A DNA stretch of 5,223 nt from a bacterium (GCA_027296045.1 JAPUJS010000306.1:1-5223), one strand, 5' to 3'; positions 1-5,076 are shown, counted from the first letter of the stretch. Notes: a model not told the origin generated them from the letters alone. Translations and numbers: made by a program.

Positions 1-8
1 GGCTGAAC

Positions 9-15
9 AAAGGAG
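9..15 (+). promoter_or_regulatory. Ribosome binding site of the methyltransferase gene
   Basis: AAAGGAG lies 9 bases before the ATG at 25. It fixes the start of the first gene as the first in-frame ATG. The window begins too close upstream to show the promoter or any preceding gene. Confidence 0.7.
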
Positions 16-24
16 AGCCGAAGG

Positions 25-900
25 ATGGCGAAGCATATTCTGGAGATGTTGAAAGAGGGGGTTGTCCTGAGCGACGGCGGGATGATCCTGGAGGCGAGGT
101 GGCGCGGTTATGACACGCCCACGGCGATTGTGGCGCATCCGGAGGCGATTCGGCAGGTCCATAGAGATTTTTTCCACGCCGGATCGCAAGTGCTCGAGGC
201 CGTGACGTGGTTTAGCTCCCGGACCCAGCTCGAGCGCAGGTTTGGCTGGGGCGACCGGGTCGACGAGGTGAACCGGATGGGCGTTCAGATGGCGGTGGAG
301 GCGTGTGGGGGTGAGGCACCGGTAGGCGGGTGTCTGGTGTCCACCAGGACCGGGTCGTGGGTGGGCGATCCGATTTTCGATCCGGACGATCCGTCCTCTC
401 ACAAACGGGCGCGGGCGGAGTGGGACGAACAGATTGAGGTTCTGGTGGATGCAGGCGCAGACTTTCTGATTCCCGAGACGTTCCACCGCCTGGATGAAGT
501 TCGGCTATGCCTGGAATGCTGCAAGAAGACAGATCTTCCGGTGATGGTGCCGATGGGGATGACCGGCAAGACGCAGGACGGGGCCTCTGTAGCGGAGTGC
601 GCCCGTGCGCTGTCTGGGGATGGCGCCGACATTGTAGGGCTGGTTTGCAACGGCACGCCCGAGGAGATGTTGAAGCTGGCCGCGGAGATGCGGAATGCGG
701 TGGATGTGCCGGTTGGCTGGCAGCCGAACGGGTTCGGACCGGGCGGGAAAAATACGCGGATTTCCCCCGATGAAATGGCGGAGTATGCACTGAAGGCGGC
801 GGCGGAGGGGATCAATTTTATCGGCGCCTGCTGCGGGACGGGCCCTTCGCACATCCGGGCCATGGCAGAGGCGCTGGGTATCCATCAGGAATCGGTTTGA
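25..900 (+). CDS. Homocysteine S-methyltransferase family protein (zinc-thiol methyltransferase)
   Basis: This 291-residue cytoplasmic enzyme belongs to the family (Pfam S-methyl_trans) that moves a methyl group from a donor such as S-methylmethionine, betaine or methyl-cobalamin to homocysteine. The donor here cannot be read from sequence. An N-terminal D-G-G motif (residues 17-19) matches the family's D-G-x-G-T-E region. The acid in P-E-T-F (E151) matches the conserved E-T of the barrel. The zinc ligands are seen as G-L-V-C (C208), aligning with the usual G-x-N-C, and G-A-C-C-G-T (C269, C270), aligning with G-G-C-C. A W-Q-P-N-G stretch (232-236) matches the family's P-N-x-G. Length fits the single-domain members of about 300 residues, so the cobalamin-binding modules of MetH are absent. 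The Asn that normally precedes the first zinc Cys is Val here, so the methyl acceptor may differ from homocysteine. The 361-base gap downstream suggests it is not tightly coupled to the next gene. Confidence 0.85.
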   Translation: MAKHILEMLKEGVVLSDGGMILEARWRGYDTPTAIVAHPEAIRQVHRDFFHAGSQVLEAVTWFSSRTQLERRFGWGDRVDEVNRMGVQMAVEACGGEAPVGGCLVSTRTGSWVGDPIFDPDDPSSHKRARAEWDEQIEVLVDAGADFLIPETFHRLDEVRLCLECCKKTDLPVMVPMGMTGKTQDGASVAECARALSGDGADIVGLVCNGTPEEMLKLAAEMRNAVDVPVGWQPNGFGPGGKNTRISPDEMAEYALKAAAEGINFIGACCGTGPSHIRAMAEALGIHQESV

Positions 901-1005
901 GATTGAAAGGAGTTCTCTGAAGGCCTCGTAGAGTTGTGCCACCCCCGCCTCGTCAGGATCGCCATCGTAGTATTTTTTTCTCTGTGTCCACTCTTTTGGG
1001 GAACT
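900..1005 (-). pseudogene. Possible antisense gene remnant (unrecognised)
   Basis: Read on the minus strand from just after a stop at 1006-1008, this stretch stays open down into the methyltransferase gene. It has a soluble-protein character, with pieces such as KKYYDGDPDEAG followed by YEAFRELL, which looks like an acidic turn leading into an amphipathic helix. There is no good start codon or ribosome binding site, and I do not recognise the family. It could be the decayed end of a gene that once faced the methyltransferase gene, or a chance open frame in GC-rich DNA. The plus strand is also open from about 910 to 1052 in one frame without a credible start. Confidence is low. Confidence 0.2.
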
Positions 1006-1097
1006 TCACACATCGTCGTTGACAGGCTGATATCTTACGGAGGGACAGCGTGACAGAAGTGCTTATGGCTCGCCTCTAATGGCAACATCCTGTCGGC

Positions 1098-1106
1098 AAG
1101 GAGGAA
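1098..1106 (+). promoter_or_regulatory. Strong ribosome binding site before a gene remnant
   Basis: AAGGAGGAA lies 7 bases before an ATG at 1114. It is a near-ideal Shine-Dalgarno sequence, but it now leads into a reading frame that does not make a recognisable protein. Confidence 0.5.
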
Positions 1107-1113
1107 TAGCGAC

Positions 1114-1234
1114 ATGAAACTGGGATTGGGCATAAACGGACCCACTCCTGGAGGGCTGCGGCTGGTCGACGTGGTCGGAAGCAGAGCTCGACGGCCTGCT
1201 GGGCGAAAACTTTCGGAGATTTCTGGACCGTTAG
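1114..1234 (+). pseudogene. Internally deleted gene remnant: start region joined out of frame to a C-terminal tail
   Basis: From the ATG at 1114, which has a strong ribosome binding site, the frame begins MKLGLGINGPTPGG and then becomes Arg-rich and unconvincing. It runs on to a stop at 1291-1293 inside the next gene. In a second frame (+1 relative to the ATG) the DNA from about 1170 reads SEAELDGLLGENFRRFLDR and stops at TAG 1232-1234. The G-E-N-F-R-R-F-L ending resembles the G-G-N-F-L-R-V-L ending of dipeptidase/amidohydrolase-type TIM-barrel proteins. The simplest reading is that a gene once began at 1114 and ended at 1234, lost its middle, and was left as a roughly 120-base scar. The alternative is a genuine 59-codon ORF from 1114 to 1293 that overlaps the next gene. 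The family of the lost gene is a guess. Confidence 0.35.
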
Positions 1235-1249
1235 CATTTTGGGAGAGAG

Positions 1250-1256
1250 AAGGAGG
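1250..1256 (+). promoter_or_regulatory. Ribosome binding site of the cyclase-family gene
   Basis: AAGGAGG lies 5 bases before the ATG at 1262. The same frame has a stop at 1232-1234, so 1262 is the only credible start. Confidence 0.75.
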
Positions 1257-1261
1257 CTGGT

Positions 1262-1963
1262 ATGCTTGTCGATCTGAGCCAGGAGATTTTTGAAGGGATG
1301 CCGGTCTTTCCCGGCCATCCGGAGGTGAGGATTCGTGCGGGCGTGACGCACGAAGAACGGGAGGGGATTACGGATTCGGTTGACGTGTCTCCTGTTGTAA
1401 ACGCGATTTCTCTGTCCGAGCATGTGGGCACGCACGTGGATGCGTTCAGCCATTTTTCAAGGGTCTACCGGGAACAATCGATTACCACCATGCCCCTTGA
1501 GAGGTTCTACACAGAAGCCATCTGCGTGGATCTGTCCCATATGCGGCCCAAGAGCCTGATCGAGGTGGCAGATATCGAGAAGGCGCTTGAGAAAGACAAT
1601 CTGGAGATCAAGCCCGAAGATACGGTCCTTTTGCATACCGATCACTACAGGCGGACCTACGGAACGCCAGCCTATTCGACGGACTGGCCAGGCATCTCTG
1701 CCGATGTTGCCCGCTGGTTTGGGACGCAGAAGATCTCGGCATTTGGGGTGGAGTCGCTGGGGCCGGGCATCCCGGGCGTCTCGAACAGAGAGGTGCACGA
1801 GATTTGCGGGGAGATGGGCTACACGCACTACGAGAACCTGGTCAACCTACACCTGTTGATCGGTAAGGGGCGATTCCGGTTTATTGGCTTTCCTTTGAAG
1901 ATCAGGGGCGGAACGGGATCTCCGGTCAGGGCCGTTGCCGTGCTGGACGAAGAAGAGGGATAA
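1262..1963 (+). CDS. Cyclase family protein (kynurenine formamidase-like metal hydrolase)
   Basis: This 233-residue protein belongs to the Pfam Cyclase family (KynB/isatin hydrolase fold), metal-dependent hydrolases that cleave amide or lactam/lactone-like bonds. The metal-binding signature H-V-G-T-H-V-D-A-F-S-H sits at residues 54-64, giving ligands H54, H58, D60 and H64. The family form usually has Pro where Phe62 is found. Other family blocks are T-V-L-L-H-T-D (121-127), P-G-I-S (143-146), F-G-V-E-S-L (161-166), H-Y-E-N-L-V-N-L (189-196, with the conserved Glu191) and F-P-L-K-I-R-G-G-T-G-S-P-V-R (210-223). Length is normal for the family. There is no signal peptide, so it should be cytoplasmic. 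It lies 26 bases upstream of an enolase-superfamily gene and is probably co-transcribed with it. Together they suggest breakdown of a hydroxy-acid or ring compound. No other kynurenine-pathway genes are visible, so the substrate should be left open. Confidence 0.9.
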   Translation: MLVDLSQEIFEGMPVFPGHPEVRIRAGVTHEEREGITDSVDVSPVVNAISLSEHVGTHVDAFSHFSRVYREQSITTMPLERFYTEAICVDLSHMRPKSLIEVADIEKALEKDNLEIKPEDTVLLHTDHYRRTYGTPAYSTDWPGISADVARWFGTQKISAFGVESLGPGIPGVSNREVHEICGEMGYTHYENLVNLHLLIGKGRFRFIGFPLKIRGGTGSPVRAVAVLDEEEG

Positions 1964-1974
1964 TGCAGTCACTC

Positions 1975-1982
1975 AAAGGGGA
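1975..1982 (+). promoter_or_regulatory. Ribosome binding site of the enolase-superfamily gene
   Basis: AAAGGGGA lies 7 bases before the ATG at 1990, within the 26-base gap after the cyclase gene. I see no promoter or terminator in this gap, which supports one transcript. Confidence 0.55.
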
Positions 1983-1989
1983 ATAAGAG

Positions 1990-3094
1990 ATGAAAATTAC
2001 AGGACTAACGGTGCACCTCTTCGAGCCCAGGCCCAACCCCCACCAGGAAACGCCGGAATACGTTGCTGCTCCGACCCGGCAGAATGGCGTGGCCGTTATC
2101 TCCACGGACGAGGGGATCGAAGGCGTGGTCTCGACCCAGGCGGGGGCTCTCAGGCAGCTTTTTCAACTTTGGTCCCAGGCAAAAGACCACATCCAGGGCC
2201 AGGACCCCTTTGATCGGGGCCGGATCGAGCAGGTGTTGAGGGACCGCTTCTCCTGGCCGCAGCGGGCCATCGGGGTGCTGGATTACGGGTTGTGGGACAT
2301 TGCGGGCAAAGCGCTGGGGCAGCCGGTCTACAAACTCCTGGGGGCCACGCGGGAGAAGGTGCTGGCCTACGGATCCACGGTACATCACGCCAGGGACGAG
2401 CAGTTTGTGGAGGTGACCCTGGAATGCCTGGCCCAGGGGTTCAAAGCGGTGAAGCTGCACCCCTACTGCGCCTCCGATGACGATATTCGCCTGTGCTATG
2501 CGGTTCGAAAGGCCGTGGGGGATGAGCTGACATTGATGCTGGACACCCTGGCCTACCCGGGACCCTACAACCGCCAGGACGCCCTGCGGGTAGGCCGGGT
2601 GCTGGATGAGCTCCATTTCTGGTGGTTTGAAGATCCCCTGCCCAAGACGGACCTGGAGGGGCTGGCAGAACTGACAAGGGCCCTGCCAGGTGGTGCAGGT
2701 GCGCATGGGCGACCGGGTGGAGGACATCCACGAATATGCCGGTATGGTGCGCCGGCAATGTCTGGATATCGTGGCCGGGCCGGCCAATTTTGGGATTACC
2801 GATCTGATGGGGCTGGCCCACTTTGCCGAGGTCAACCATCTGCCGATGGAACCCCACGATTTTGGCGGGGGCATTGCCAGCCTTCACGTGCTTTTGGCGG
2901 TCCACAACGCGAATTACTACGAGATGGCCGTGCCCCAGGGCTGCTTTGACGAGCGCCTCTATCCAGGGGTTTATCTGGATTCGGCGAAAATCGATTCCGA
3001 GGGCTACGTCCACGCGCCCACCAAGCCGGGCCTGGGCTTCGAGATCGACTTTGGAGAGGCCAAAAAGGTCACCGAGGAAGCCCTCAAGGTGTAA
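1990..3094 (+). pseudogene. Mandelate racemase/muconate lactonizing enzyme family protein, broken by a +1 frameshift
   Basis: Enolase-superfamily enzymes of this type abstract the proton alpha to a carboxylate on Mg-bound hydroxy or sugar acids. The frame from 1990 gives a capping domain (residues 1 to about 115) and the first half of the barrel: A-V-K-L-H with K155 and H157, M-L-D (D185) and W-W-F-E-D-P (E214). After P233 (codon 2686-2688) one extra G at 2689 moves the protein into another frame. That frame continues from 2690 (VVQVRMGDRVED) to the stop at 3092-3094. The second part holds the third acid (D241 of the joined protein, in M-G-D), F-G-I-T-D and E-P-H-D-F-G-G-G (H289). Removing one base gives a continuous 367-residue protein of normal family length. 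The unshifted frame stays open by chance to 2949 but loses the family's features. It is either a recent pseudogene or an assembly/sequencing error. I see no slippery site that would suggest programmed shifting. Confidence 0.85.
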
Positions 3095-3262
3095 TCCATC
3101 ACCCGAACAACCGTTGAGCGTCACACAGAAGGGGTGAATCGTAAATACTTTCCGTATTGCAGGAATCTCTCCACTTTTTGATACCCTCTTCCCTTTATTG
3201 TCGGATATGGAACAGACAGGGGTATGACCCAGATTTTGGTATTAGCTAAGAGGATGATTCTG
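3095..3262 (+). other. Intergenic stretch before the propeller gene
   Basis: No gene or convincing terminator hairpin is visible after the enolase-superfamily gene. A weak TTGTCG (3198-3203) lies upstream of an AT-rich stretch, but no -10 sits at a standard spacing, so I do not call a promoter. Base composition becomes visibly less GC-rich from here rightward. Confidence 0.4.
3248..3253 (+). promoter_or_regulatory. Ribosome binding site that decides the propeller gene start
   Basis: AAGAGG lies 9 bases before the ATG at 3263. The earlier in-frame ATG at 3224 has only AGGGG one base away, which is too close to work well, so 3263 is preferred. Confidence 0.5.
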
Positions 3263-4261
3263 ATGGGCACGCCGTCTTTTCTGCACCGACTTTCGTGGCA
3301 GCGTCGAGACCAGCCGATTTTGTCTGCGATGACGACGGACCAGGAGTGGTGCCGTGTGACGCTTTACAGTCCGAGCGTGCTTCGGATGGGCGATAAGTAT
3401 AAGATGTGGTATTTGGGCAACAATACGGCCACGCGTACCATTACGTGTGATCTGGGATATGCCGAGTCCAGAGACGGGATAACCTGGACCCCGTATGCAG
3501 GCAATCCGATTCTGACCCGTAGGGATCTTCCGTGGGGTCGGATGTGGCAGACGCCGCATGTTTTGTATGACGCGGAAGAGAAATTGTATCGGATGTGGTT
3601 TATCATGGTGGAAGGTGCGCCGGACGGGTCGGGTAAAGAAATGAGTATCGGTCAGCAGTTGGGCTATGCCACCAGTGTGGATGGTTTGAGGTGGGATGTG
3701 CATCCCGAGCCGATTTATCCGAGTGGTCGTCGTCCGTGTGTGGTCCGGGACGGGTCTGATGCTTACCGTATGTGGATGTGTTCATCGCCGGATCCTGATG
3801 GGGATTTTGGAGATCTGGTCGGTCATATTTATCGGTTTGAGTCGACAGATGGAATTCAGTGGACGCGAGATCCAGAGCCCATGCTGACGGCCCCGGCATC
3901 GCACCAGCGAGTGGTCTATCCATTTGTGATCCTGCCTGAAGGTGCGTATACCATGTGGTACAGCTGTCATGTGAATGGAGGGGTCACACAACTCTATTGT
4001 TCGACATCCACCGACGGATTGACCTGGACTCATCACCTGGAGAAACCGGCCTTCCCCGCAACACGTAATCCGAACGATTTTGACGGACGGTATGTCTCTA
4101 CTGCTTTTGTGTTGGATGACGGCGACCGGTATTTACTCTACTACTCTGCTCGAGACTGGGGGAATCTTTACCGGGCCGGTGATGGAACAATCCAGTCCGA
4201 TAGGGCAGGCATCTATCGACACATCGGTGTAGCCGTATGCCCTAAAGAAGGGCGAGTCTGA
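3263..4261 (+). CDS. Five-bladed beta-propeller, glycoside hydrolase GH43/GH32/GH130-like protein
   Basis: The protein has 332 residues from 3263, or 345 if it starts at the ATG at 3224. It shows the repeating signature of glycosidase-type five-bladed propellers. Numbered from 3224, the strand motifs are Y-K-M-W-Y (59-63), Y-R-M-W-F (122-126), Y-R-M-W-M (181-185), Y-T-M-W-Y (242-246) and Y-L-L-Y-Y (303-307). The first four are each followed 17-24 residues later by S-x-D-G-x-x-W (82-88, 151-157, 207-213, 262-268). This matches proteins acting on arabinan, fructan or mannoside linkages, or related phosphorylases. I cannot assign the catalytic acids with confidence, so the activity and sugar are unknown and it could be a non-catalytic relative. 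No signal peptide or membrane segment is seen, so it is predicted to be cytoplasmic. That favours action on imported small sugars over polymers. It appears to stand alone between the catabolic genes and the MarR unit. Confidence 0.7.
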   Translation: MGTPSFLHRLSWQRRDQPILSAMTTDQEWCRVTLYSPSVLRMGDKYKMWYLGNNTATRTITCDLGYAESRDGITWTPYAGNPILTRRDLPWGRMWQTPHVLYDAEEKLYRMWFIMVEGAPDGSGKEMSIGQQLGYATSVDGLRWDVHPEPIYPSGRRPCVVRDGSDAYRMWMCSSPDPDGDFGDLVGHIYRFESTDGIQWTRDPEPMLTAPASHQRVVYPFVILPEGAYTMWYSCHVNGGVTQLYCSTSTDGLTWTHHLEKPAFPATRNPNDFDGRYVSTAFVLDDGDRYLLYYSARDWGNLYRAGDGTIQSDRAGIYRHIGVAVCPKEGRV

Positions 4262-4426
4262 TCACTCAGGTCGTCCTCTTATCACCGTCGTATCGCAAGA
4301 TGTGTCGGATTCGTAAACCTCGGGATGGTTGTGCGACTATTATGACGACCTTTCTGGGACTGGCTGCTTGAGAGCGATCTGTTTGAGGAAAAAAATCCAT
4401 TTGCGAGGTTTTTTGAGATTTTTTTC
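4262..4426 (+). other. Intergenic stretch after the propeller gene
   Basis: No gene is visible. The right part is AT-rich with runs of A (4389-4395) and T (4409-4414, 4419-4425) and leads directly into the marR promoter. AT-rich sequence upstream of a -35 element may act as an UP element; this is inference. Confidence 0.4.
4388..4426. terminator. Weak AT-rich inverted repeat, possible terminator
   Basis: GAAAAAAATC (4388-4397) is the exact reverse complement of GATTTTTTTC (4417-4426), with a 19-base loop. The stem is almost all A-T pairs, so its stability is poor. It could weakly end transcription of the propeller gene, or be only a by-product of A/T runs upstream of the promoter. Confidence 0.25.
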
Positions 4427-4455
4427 TTGACATTCAGGCAGGAATGTTGTATATA
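4427..4455 (+). promoter_or_regulatory. Sigma70-type promoter of marR
   Basis: A perfect -35 TTGACA (4427-4432) is followed after 17 bases by TATATA (4450-4455). This is a strong housekeeping-type promoter by consensus match. Its -10 box lies at the centre of a perfect palindrome, so a bound repressor would block polymerase. The predicted start at about 4462 leaves a leader of only about 15 bases. Confidence 0.8.
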
Positions 4456-4461
4456 CAACAT
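4444..4461. promoter_or_regulatory. MarR operator 1, 18-base perfect palindrome
   Basis: ATGTTGTATATACAACAT equals its own reverse complement. It covers the -10 element of the marR promoter. Size and symmetry fit a winged-helix dimer site, and the core GTTGTATATACAAC recurs at 4952 and 5051. Binding by the adjacent MarR is inferred from position and repetition. Confidence 0.8.
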
Positions 4462-4467
4462 AGGAGG
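4461..4467 (+). promoter_or_regulatory. Ribosome binding site of marR
   Basis: TAGGAGG lies 9 bases before the ATG at 4477. It begins at or next to the predicted transcription start, so the mRNA would carry the ribosome binding site at its extreme 5' end. Confidence 0.7.
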
Positions 4468-4476
4468 CAATAAAAG

Positions 4477-4932
4477 ATGGACGATCAGACAAAAATTACG
4501 CCGGATCAGGCAACAAAACTGAATCAGGCCTGCATCGCAGACAAGCTGAGGCTTCTTAATCGGGTCATCACAAGTCTCTACGACGACGCGCTCAGCCCAA
4601 TTGGGATTACGACGAGTCAGATGAATATCCTGGTTGTTGTGGCAAAGTACGGAGAGGCTTCCCCTGGCCAGGTGGGCACCTGGCTGTCTATAGAGAAATC
4701 AACCCTGAGTCGAAATGTGAGGCTTCTTCGCCAAAACGGATGGCTTGACGCCATTCCAGGCAGTGGGCGATCTCACACGCTCAGGGTTACTGCAAAGGGC
4801 GCTGAGATTCTCAACAAGGGGCTTCCTCTTTGGGAACGGGCACAAAACAAGGCCCGGTCGATTCTGGGCGACAGTGGTGTCAAAGAGATGGCGCGTATTG
4901 CAGATGTAGTGAGGAGAGAAGGCAGATTGTAG
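4477..4932 (+). CDS. MarR family winged-helix transcriptional repressor
   Basis: This 151-residue DNA-binding protein has the normal MarR length. An N-terminal dimerisation helix (about 15-40) contains A-C-I-A-D-K-L-R and S-L-Y-D-D-A-L, a pattern common in one MarR branch. C19 is the only cysteine. The winged helix-turn-helix spans about 43-115: the helix-turn-helix with S-P-G-Q-V-G-T-W-L and recognition helix K-S-T-L-S-R-N-V (62-81), then the wing around I-P-G-S-G-R-S-H-T-L (93-102) ending in V-T-A-K-G. Helices from about 115 on complete the dimer interface. Operators lie over its own promoter and in front of the next gene, so it probably represses itself and the downstream oxidoreductase. 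MarR proteins are typically released by phenolic, electrophilic or oxidant ligands. The lone helix-1 cysteine could act as a redox or electrophile sensor, but that is inference. The last 19 codons, including the stop, are repeated downstream. Confidence 0.9.
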   Translation: MDDQTKITPDQATKLNQACIADKLRLLNRVITSLYDDALSPIGITTSQMNILVVVAKYGEASPGQVGTWLSIEKSTLSRNVRLLRQNGWLDAIPGSGRSHTLRVTAKGAEILNKGLPLWERAQNKARSILGDSGVKEMARIADVVRREGRL

Positions 4933-4965
4933 TCGTTTTTTTAGTGTATAAGTTGTATATACAAC
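4876..4965 (+). repeat. Direct repeat copy A: end of marR plus operator 2
   Basis: This 90-base unit pairs without gaps with 4975-5064 at an offset of 99 bases, with 72 of 90 positions identical by hand count. It spans the last 19 codons of marR, including the stop codon, and the following spacer through the operator core. The encoded end is V-K-E-M-A-R-I-A-D-V-V-R-R-E-G-R-L. Confidence 0.85.
4952..4965. promoter_or_regulatory. MarR operator 2
   Basis: GTTGTATATACAAC is a 14-base perfect palindrome identical to the core of operator 1, lying 20 bases after the marR stop. The embedded TATATA (4956-4961) has no good -35 at 17 bases, so there may be no active promoter here. It could be an auxiliary site that helps repression of the downstream gene, or a relic of duplication. 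Confidence 0.75.
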
Positions 4966-4968
4966 AAC

Positions 4969-5031
4969 ATGCACGATGTTAAGGAGGTGGTGCGTATTGC
5001 AGATGCTCTGGGGAGAGAAGGTAGATCGTAG
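4969..5031 (+). pseudogene. Remnant of a second marR copy (C-terminal tail only)
   Basis: An open frame of 20 codons plus stop begins with ATG at 4969 and reads M-H then D-V-K-E-V-V-R-I-A-D-A-L-G-R-E-G-R-S before TAG. From the third residue it is clearly related to the last 18 residues of the MarR protein, in the same phase and ending at the equivalent stop. No ribosome binding site precedes it, only the operator 2 palindrome. It is best read as what is left of a duplicated marR gene. A translated mini-protein is possible but unsupported. Confidence 0.55.
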
Positions 5032-5064
5032 CAATTTTTTTATCACATAAGTTGTATATACAAC
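4975..5064 (+). repeat. Direct repeat copy B: marR tail remnant plus operator 3
   Basis: This is the second copy of the 90-base unit at 4876-4965, again ending in the operator core. The differences are spread over the coding-derived part and the spacer, while the last 18 bases, including the palindrome, are identical. Most changes in the tail alter amino acids, consistent with decay of the copy, while the operator has stayed unchanged. Confidence 0.85.
5051..5064. promoter_or_regulatory. MarR operator 3, in front of the oxidoreductase gene
   Basis: GTTGTATATACAAC again, a 14-base perfect palindrome whose centre lies about 27 bases before the ATG at 5085. It contains TATATA (5055-5060), which could serve as a -10 box, although the -35 region at about 5032-5037 (CAATTT or ATTTTT) is poor. 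The geometry relative to the ribosome binding site and start resembles operator 1 before marR. This supports MarR control of the oxidoreductase. Confidence 0.75.
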
Positions 5065-5070
5065 ATTTTA

Positions 5071-5076
5071 GGGAGG
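5071..5076 (+). promoter_or_regulatory. Ribosome binding site of the oxidoreductase gene
   Basis: GGGAGG lies 8 bases before the ATG at 5085 and only 6 bases after operator 3. This again gives a very short leader if transcription starts from the TATATA inside the operator. Confidence 0.7.

Noticed and set aside
1019..1047. TTGACA at 1019-1024 as a promoter for the cyclase gene
   Set aside because: No TATAAT-like box lies 16-18 bases downstream.
910..1052. Plus-strand open frame with a hydrophobic, membrane-like stretch after the methyltransferase gene
   Set aside because: It has no ATG or GTG start. The nearest TTG (934) is more than 20 bases from the AAAGGAG-like sequence, and no family resemblance is seen.
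1050..1079. Tiny GTG-started ORF of 9 codons plus stop, behind an ACGGAGGG sequence
   Set aside because: It is too short to support, the start is too close to the putative ribosome binding site, and nothing suggests attenuation.
2680..2700. Programmed +1 or -2 ribosomal frameshift
   Set aside because: No slippery heptamer, internal Shine-Dalgarno at a proper distance, or rare-codon stop context is visible. The upstream frame stays open far past the site.
2005..2874. Long antisense open frame (289 codons) opposite the enolase-superfamily gene, with others at 212-790, 399-863 and 2441-3124
   Set aside because: These are shadows of GC-rich genes. They lack ribosome binding sites and recognisable domains, and the + strand frames hold clear family motifs.
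2690..3094. Independent 134-residue gene starting at GTG 2690
   Set aside because: Its content is the second half of the enolase-superfamily barrel and joins the upstream part after removal of one base. It is not a separate gene.
5003..5050. 15-codon ORF (MLWGEKVDRSNFFIT) behind AAGGAGGTG, as a leader peptide of the oxidoreductase
   Set aside because: The spacing to the ribosome binding site is long (13 bases). The DNA is explained better as a decayed marR tail in another frame, and no attenuator hairpin follows.
4444..5064. The three repeated palindromes as a CRISPR array or mobile-element ends
   Set aside because: Spacing is irregular (506 and 99 bases) and one interval holds a gene. The sites are short perfect palindromes placed at promoter positions beside a MarR gene, and there is no transposase.
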